Source of the DNA: Acanthochromis polyacanthus
Lineage: Eukaryota; Chordata; Actinopteri; Pomacentridae
Assembly (NCBI RefSeq): GCF_021347895.1
Contig: NC_067122.1
Location: 31,719,215 to 31,783,214, forward strand
Direction of reading: 5' to 3'
DNA length: 64,000 bases
In this document: positions 57,799-64,000 of the stretch, one piece after another
Numbering within the stretch: the stretch's first letter is position 1
How the letters are laid out: every line of letters starts with the position of its first letter
The notes under the pieces: model-generated
Databases searched by the model: none
What the model was told of the DNA's origin: nothing
What the model saw: only the letters and a program-made list of their open reading frames with translations
Position numbers and translations under genes: made by a program

Positions 57799-59166
57799 CA
57801 GTTTTTCTCAATTGATAAGTTCCTGAAAAATAGCACACATTTCCAAAAACACTGCACACTATTGTTTTTATTAGGACACAGTTCACAAACCACTGCACAC
57901 GTGTGTCAAAAGTGCACTGTATTGTCAAAATCTGAACTTTATTTTCTAAATTAAAAACACACGAAGCAAAACTAGGACACTGCACTGCTAAATACTAAAC
58001 ACTCCTCTCTCACTGTTTTCACATGAAGTGTAAATAAAATGATACAGTCCTCAAAAATGACAACTTGAACCCAAATGCATCCTATAAATAAATCAGAGGG
58101 GGCTGCTGCAGTGCCTGAGTGTACGTCACAAAATAAAAATAATGTTAGACAAAAAATTCAGCACTGTATTGTCCACAGTAGAGTATGCAAATATTTGCAC
58201 CACGTCAGCATCAGTTCTTTCAGCCTGGTCAGACCACTGGACCTCATCAACATTACAAGCTGTGTTTTCTCTGGAAAGAAGGACCTAATGTGTCTGATCC
58301 AGCCCTGAATGCATCAACAGAAACATCACCACATGCCAAGACCATTTATTGAAAAGATTTTCCCAAAGTATGGCTGGCGCTCATGTACCTTCCACCTCCA
58401 TGTAATTCTTCTATAGGATTCAGAAAGGGAGAATATGGAGGCAGAAAAAAACACAATAACTTGGGGGTTCATACTGAACCATTCCCAAATCAGTAGTCCT
58501 CTATAAAACTAACATTGCTCCAGATGTATTCATGTGTGTCATCAGAATCCAACTGAAAAACTCTCTGGAACAAACACACACAAAACAGAGAAACTGTCAG
58601 TCATGTTCACTTTCTGTCATTTTACCAGCACTTGTGAAGCAGAATTATACATTAGATTTTTTTACAGTATTCTCAGAACATTTCTGACTGCTTGTATTGT
58701 TCCAGTACAGACATGTGACTGAAGAGACAAACAACACTTAGACACCATGTAAAATAAACCACAATAAACCTGAAACTATCTACTTTATTCACCATCCTTA
58801 CCATCTGCTGAACTCAACAACAGGTTGCATTCTGAACAGCTAATTCTGTTTCCCAGCAGGTTTTATAGTGTGCAGTTCATTGATAAGTGTTTTCAGTTTT
58901 GACCTGTTGTGTCTTAATTGTGTCATCAGTGTTGGAACCGTGTCCCAGTTCTGCTTCCTAGTGTTCACTTTATAAAAAATGTGTGTTCAAATGAGCAAAA
59001 AACATGTTCAGTCTTTTGCAAAAAGAATGCAAGAGTTTTGGAAACTGTGCACAAACCATGAATAGTGTCTAAAATTTGGACAGCAGTGTCCTGTTTTGGA
59101 GAAATGTGTGCAGTTGGTGGCTCTGTGCAGTGAAAGGAATTTAGTCTTATCAGTTGAGAAAAACTG
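57799..59166 (-). mobile_element. IS630/Tc1-like element with decayed transposase
   Basis: Left end CAGTTTTTCTCAATTGATAA after TA (57797-57798). The right end reverse-complemented reads CAGTTTTTCTCAACTGATAA. Subterminal CACACATTT and TGCACAC motifs recur at both sides. The minus strand near 58340-58450 translates to YSPFLNPIEEL followed by ACGDVSVDAFRAGS, the C-terminal catalytic-glutamate region of an IS630/Tc1-superfamily transposase. The upstream half is lost or scrambled. Confidence 0.75.
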
Positions 59167-59221
59167 CAACATTATAACCACTGACAGGTGAAACAAATAA
59201 CACTGCTTATCTTTGGATATA

Positions 59222-59348
59222 GCCCTGCTACAGACTGGTGACCTGTCCAGGGTGTCCCTGTCTTCACCCGAGTCAGCTGAGATAGACTCCAGCACCCCCC
59301 ATGACCCTAGTGAGGATAAAGCGGTGTGTAGAGAATGGATGGATGGAT
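59222..59348 (+). mobile_element. Non-LTR retrotransposon 3' tail with (ATGG)n
   Basis: GGTGACCTGTCCAGGGTGTC, CTCCAGCACCCCCCATGACC and GGATAAAGCGGTGTGTAGAG ending in GGATGGATGGATGG. This is the very common vertebrate LINE/SINE tail with an ATGG-repeat terminus. No ORF. Confidence 0.75.
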
Positions 59349-59935
59349 GGATATATTAGGCAGCAAGTGAACATTTTGTCGTCAAAGTTGATGTTAGAAG
59401 CACAAAAAGTGAACAAGTGTAATGGTTTGAGTGAGTCTGACAAGGACCAAGCTGTGATGTCTGGACGACTGGGTCAGAGCATCTCCAAAACTGCAGCTCT
59501 TGTGGGGTGTTCCTGGTCTGCAGTGGTCAGTATCTATCAAAGGTGGTCCTAGGAAGGAGCAGTAGTAAACCAGAGACAGGGTCATGGGTGGTCATGGCTC
59601 ACTGATGCATGTAGGGAGCAAAGACTGGTCCATGTGGTCCGATCTAACAGATGAGCTACTGTAGCTCAGATTGCTGAAGAAGTTAAAGCTGGTTCTGATA
59701 GAAAGGTGTCAGAATACACAGTGCATCTGTGCTGGACAAACAAGTCCTATACATGGAGGTCTCACCCCATAACTTCCAGGACTTAGGGATCTGCTGCAAA
59801 AATCTTGGTACCAGATACCACAGCACACCTTCAGGGTCTAGTGGAGTCCATGTGTCAACGGGTCAGGGCTGTTCTGGCAGCAAAAGAAGGACCAAGACAA
59901 TATTAGGCAGGTGATCATAAAGTCATGTATAGCAT
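59349..59935 (+). mobile_element. Tc1-like element remnant lacking catalytic core
   Basis: Begins ATATATTAGGCAGCAAGTGA and ends ATTAGGCAGGTGATCATAAA. In between, + strand frames give [20 protein letters not shown] and [20 protein letters not shown] (helix-turn-helix), RATVAQIAEEVKAGS, and finally DTTAHLQGLVESMCQRVRAV of the C-terminus. The catalytic core between them is deleted. Confidence 0.8.
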
Positions 59936-60325
59936 CAGAATGCTAAAAAAAAGAACTGTAACTAATTTAATGTGAGCCTAGAGTTGGTGACCATTCTCCT
60001 CCACTCATGATCATAGTGATAGAGAAGTTTCAGCAAGTTTCCTAATGCAGCTGCAGAATTAAAGGACCATGTGTCCTCCTTCCAGTCAGATTTTAGCATG
60101 CGGATGGTCCAACACCAACAATAGGACCTTTGCCATTTGTCTCAATCATTATTATGACTTTCTATCACCTCCCTGACCTTATAGGGATTCTCTGCTGCCC
60201 TGGTAGTCCAATCACATCTTACATTTGCCAGTCAGTCCACGTCAGCAGCTCCTGCTTCACTCCTGCATCAAGAATGAAGTGGCTGGGCTCTCTGTGGCCT
60301 GGTGTGGTCATAGTCTTACCTCAGT
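59936..60325. other. No gene recognised
   Basis: Intergenic sequence between a Tc1 remnant and a TG tract. Nothing was recognised. Confidence 0.5.
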
Positions 60326-60413
60326 GTGTGTGTCTGTGTGTGTGTGGGTGTGGGTGTGTGTGTTTGTGGGTGGGTGTGGGTGTGTGTGCATGTGTGTCTG
60401 TGTGCATACATGC

Positions 60414-60484
<71 letters not shown>

Positions 60485-60511
60485 AGTGTGTGTGTGTGTG
60501 CGTGCAGTGTC
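60326..60511. repeat. Compound (TG)n tract, 186 bp
   Basis: Interrupted TG repeats (with TGGG, TGCA and TCTG variants) and a pure 64-bp core at about 60417-60480. The complementary strand gives His/Thr frames and the + strand Cys/Val frames, which are artefacts. Confidence 0.95.
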
Positions 60512-60699
60512 TGCTGATGTGGCTGCTCTCTGTTCCCCCTGGGTGGGATTTGCAGGTAATCTGTCTGTGTAACCGCTGCCCTGTGGCACACTGCATTCCC
60601 TCTCAGCTCTGTGTTCTGTAAATGGAGGGCTTTTACTGCTGATGAGAGGATGGCAGGATGGAGACAAAATGCCCGGGAGCTTTCACTTTCGCGCTGAGC

Positions 60700-60889
60700 C
60701 ATAAAAAGCTGGCTTAAACTCAACTAGCATCAGCCTTTGTGTGAGCAGTGAGCAGCTCGCTGTGGTCACACTGTAGGGATGTGGACCTGCTCCACGCTGC
60801 TGATGCTTCATGAGCTGCTGCTGCTCCAGCTGAAGTGTTCCTTTAGCATTTATTTAAATGTGCTCAATCCAGCTTTAATCAAGACATGA
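60700..60889 (+). promoter_or_regulatory. TATA-like site with short leucine-rich ORF
   Basis: CATAAAAAG at 60700-60708 is followed 71 bp later by an ATG (60779) opening 36 codons whose first third is hydrophobic (STLLMLHELLLLQL), ending at 60889. This could be the promoter and first exon of a gene continuing beyond the window, or chance. No clear splice donor follows, so no gene is claimed. Confidence 0.2.
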
Positions 60890-62058
60890 AGAAATCCCAT
60901 AATACTTTAGCTACAGAACTTTCCAGTCAGGTGTTTGTCAACCCCTTCCACCCCACACCAGAGCAACTGCAGCTGCTGTATGGACACATATTGCTTTGTT
61001 AAGATAAAATGCATCTTCACTATGAGTTTCAATTCATGAACACTATGAGTTGTCAAATTTACGGTGTGTTTGATTTGCCATGGACAATTCCTAAAGAGAG
61101 ATTTTCAGTAAAGTATTAGAAGAAACAAAATCAAATACAAATGGAAGCTCAAGTCAGAGATAGCTTTCTTCTTGGATAAAAATGGAAGACTTAGCCACAA
61201 GCTAATAATGAACCCTTTAAAGCACAGTTCTCGCTAAAGTAAGGTGTGCATTAGTGGCTTTAACAATGTGGTAAAGTAAATAACAGTTTTATCATTGTCA
61301 TTACGAAAACCACTATGGTTTTAAAAGGCAGCATAGTACTCTGATTTTATTAGTATTTTCATTTTGTTCTGTGGACCTTTATCCAGTCAAGCAGAAGCAA
61401 AGTCCTTAAGGGAAACGACGTTGGTTTTACACATCCACAGTGCCTGCAGCTGTTGGGGAGCTTTACTGCATGTGTGAAAATGGAATGTAAACTCTATAGT
61501 GTCTCCAGTGAGAGCTGATAAATGTCTTTAAGTGATGTCCTTCGACTTAATGTCAGTTGGGTTTGAAAACTACAAGTCTGGAAAGAAAAGAAATCCGTTA
61601 GTGTGGAGTTAAAAGAAGACGTGACCTCATCAGACCTCAGTAGATGCTGCTCATTTCTGTGGCAGGCTTCAGGCTACATGAGCCATCTCTAGCATCAAAC
61701 ACTTGAATCTCTGACTGAGCTGCTGCTGGTTCAGTGGAACAGTGGGTAATGTAGGCAGAAGAAGAAGGTTTGGAATAAGATAATACTACTGTCTCTATCA
61801 GTGTAGCATTAATGGATCAATTATTGAAATAGTTAAATGTTTTTAATTCAGTAACACTCATCTTGTGAGACAACATAAACTCAATGGTGAGACAAGTATT
61901 CAGAAGTCAAAGTACCATAATGGCTTCTTTATATCCAGTTTAAGACACACTGAAAGTAGATATATCTCCTGTCCCATGATTCATTGGAGAGGAAAGAACC
62001 AATAGACTGTCACAGCCAAAGCCTAGCCCCGCCCCCTTCCAGCTCTCCGCTGCTGATC
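60890..62058. other. No gene recognised
   Basis: Intergenic AT-rich DNA; no motif-bearing frame. Confidence 0.5.
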
Positions 62059-62335
62059 CAACACGGTCTCACGGGGATTCGTGAAACTGTTACGTAAATT
62101 TTTTGTTTCTTTTTCGTGCGCACCAACACGATTTCGTCATGTTTTTCGTGCCGCTCACCACGAAATGTTTTTCGTGTTGCTCACAACGAAACCCGCTGTG
62201 GTAATCACATCTGAAAGTGGTTTATACCAGCGGATTCATGACGATCTAAGCTGTCCATCGGCGTATACTGCTTGTGTGATCGCGTTTGCGGCCGCCGGCC
62301 GCCGGACATTCTTGAAATTCCTATGCAAATTGGGG

Positions 62336-62370
<35 letters not shown>

Positions 62371-62650
62371 TAAGTGTACCACCGGGTTATGGTTATGGTT
62401 AGGGTTATGGTTAGGGACGATGTCATGCAAAATATAGCGTTGGATTCGCCATGGTTTTACATTAAAAATATAATACACACATTCGTTTGAAATACGTTCT
62501 GGGTGGCACGAAAAGTCCGCCGTTTAAAATACATTGGTGCGCATTTCGTGGTGAGCGGCACGAAAAACATGACGAAATCGTGTTGGTGCGCACGAAACCG
62601 AAACTAAAACTTACGTGACAGTTTCACGAATCCTCGTGAGATCGGGCTGG
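62059..62650. mobile_element. MITE with long inverted repeats (about 110 bp)
   Basis: The left arm (TCTCACGGGGATTCGTGAAA...CGTGCCGCTCACCACGAAAT) is mirrored by the right arm with high identity over about 110 bp. CTGATC lies outside both ends (62053-62058 and 62651-62656), a possible 6-bp duplication. The interior has a 32-bp A run (about 62337-62368) and a TTAGGG/TTATGG-type tract (62384-62417). Non-coding; superfamily uncertain. Confidence 0.82.
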
Positions 62651-64000
62651 CTGATCAGTGGATTGAGTGCAGTTTAGAACAGCATACTTATAACAAAAAT
62701 ACACTCTGCTCATGTCACAGCCACTTTGATTTTTGGCTGTTTAATTACTGTGCTTTCATAAACTGTGAAGTGCCTTTGGGTGTTCTGAAAAGTCCCTAAA
62801 AATGAACGCCGTTATTGTTTTTTTTTTTAGGATATTTATCAACCTTTTCATGAACATCAGAAAAACACCCCATTTAGATATGCATGTTCTGCAGTGGTAC
62901 ATAGTGGACTGAGTAAGATATGTGGAAAGGAGCTGTTGTTAATGTCTGAGTAATGTTTGTGTTGTGTTGTATGTATAGTTTTATGCAGTCTGTGTTCCAA
63001 AAATGGGCCCAAAACACCAATTTCTACAGAAATATAGCACTATTTCAGTCAATTACATACAACTTTAGTGATGAATCTAACTTTGGACATTCACTATTTC
63101 CTGTTGCCCAACAATGGTACTTCAATATTTTCAAAGTTTGAGGGACATACTTCCAACTGTAATCAAAGTGTGAGCTGCTGCAGGCCATTAGTCCCCTGTG
63201 CCCTCTACAAGCTCAAAGCTGACATATTTCTGCACTTGTAGCAGTTGCCACTCTGAGCACTAAAACCACAGCTGAAGTCTGGAGGGAACACACAACAATG
63301 CCTTTTCTAAAATCAACAACAAAAAGAAAACTGTAGTGTAAAAGAAGACAGCTCCCAGTGGATGGGCAGACTGAGAACATACAGCAGCATCTCCCAAGCA
63401 CAGCTCATATCTGAGCTCCTCATTAAAGCTGTCAGACAGAGGCTGAGACACACTATTTGTATACTGTACCAACTTGTTTCATGAAGAAAACACCAAAGAA
63501 ACAAGGAAAACTGGGAAACAATACTTTGATCTGCACATCTTACTTACAGTCCAGAAGTGTGACATTTTCAGATCAGGGTAAAGTCTCACAACCTGGAGGG
63601 GAAAATGAAACAAGAGCTTGGTGCGCTCAAATATTTTATATTAATGAAAGTGAACTGTTTCATTAAATAAGGTGTTACCCATGTGTCCACAAAGGTTTAT
63701 TTGTGTTTGTGTGCACACAGCAAAATGGCTCTATTACCACACTGTGTCAGCTGGAGGAACAGTCATGCTGGTGGGTAAGCGATGACATACTTATTTGTGC
63801 ACACACACATACACACACTCACACACACACACACGTGAACAGTGTGCCAGGGTCCTGCCTGCAGGATGACAACAGAACAACAACAAGGAAGAGTGGGACT
63901 GCTCAGTGAAGAGGGGCTGCAGATGGAAATGAGCTTAAAGCTAACTCTGGTACAATGCATCAAATGGAAACATTTATGGTTAATATTGTACATGGTCACT
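62651..64000. other. No gene recognised; (CA)n near 63801-63835
   Basis: Intergenic. A compound CA microsatellite is the only structure; the short open frames lack motifs. Confidence 0.5.

Noticed and set aside
60225..60723. Cys/Val-rich and His/Thr-rich ORFs, the longest 163 codons.
   Set aside because: They arise from the TG/CA microsatellite and its flanks.
62384..62417. Chromosome-end telomere repeat.
   Set aside because: Only a few TTAGGG/TTATGG units inside a MITE with inverted arms; it is interstitial.

Overview
The window reads as percomorph-type teleost nuclear DNA: a vertebrate gene with short GT-AG exons in long introns, embedded in Tc1/mariner, hAT, Harbinger-like and TTAA-type DNA transposons, tRNA-derived SINEs, L2-type LINE debris, one broken retrovirus-like element and many microsatellites. 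No bacterial, organellar or CRISPR features were seen. Family assignments come from reading translations, termini and motifs by eye; no database was searched.

The one host protein-coding gene is SLC7A11 (xCT, the cystine/glutamate exchanger light chain) on the + strand. Twelve coding exons between 21551 and 57451 join without a frameshift into 1,503 nt, that is 500 codons plus stop, one residue short of the human protein. The key xCT positions (human numbering +2) are present: Arg137, Cys160, Lys200, Tyr246, Phe256, Cys329, Ser332 and Arg398. A perfect match to the NRF2 antioxidant-response-element consensus lies about 420 bp before the ATG, and an ATTAAA polyadenylation signal lies about 180 bp after the stop.

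Layout. 1-7 kb: a nonsense-broken Tc1 copy inserted into a minus-strand retrovirus-like fragment (tRNA-Tyr primer site, one LTR, nucleocapsid knuckle joined to reverse-transcriptase sequence), two further Tc1 remnants, a GC-rich G-run block and a helicase-motif fragment in a possible transposon. 7-21 kb: a 1.1 kb GGAT-type satellite, MITEs of three types, a SINE and a Tc1 remnant. 21.5-57.5 kb: SLC7A11, whose introns carry two closely related Tc1 copies (40.8-42.7 and 52.2-53.8 kb), a hAT MITE with an 8-bp target duplication, L2 LINE sequence and a 2.9 kb mariner-type MITE whose centre has expanded into about 2.2 kb of 14-15 bp tandem repeats. 57.8-64 kb: an IS630/Tc1-like element starting 163 bp after the polyA signal, another Tc1 remnant, long TG tracts, a TATA-like site with a very short ORF, and a 0.6 kb element with long terminal inverted repeats.

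Best leads: the minisatellite born inside a MITE; the full-length Tc1 transposase whose DD34E glutamate has become glutamine; the related Tc1 copy with a 330-bp insert that ends in a snap-back palindrome; and two xCT exons (4 and 10), both multiples of three in length, whose splice sites directly abut a (CAT)n tract and a (TC)n(TG)n tract, which are candidate binding platforms for splicing regulators.
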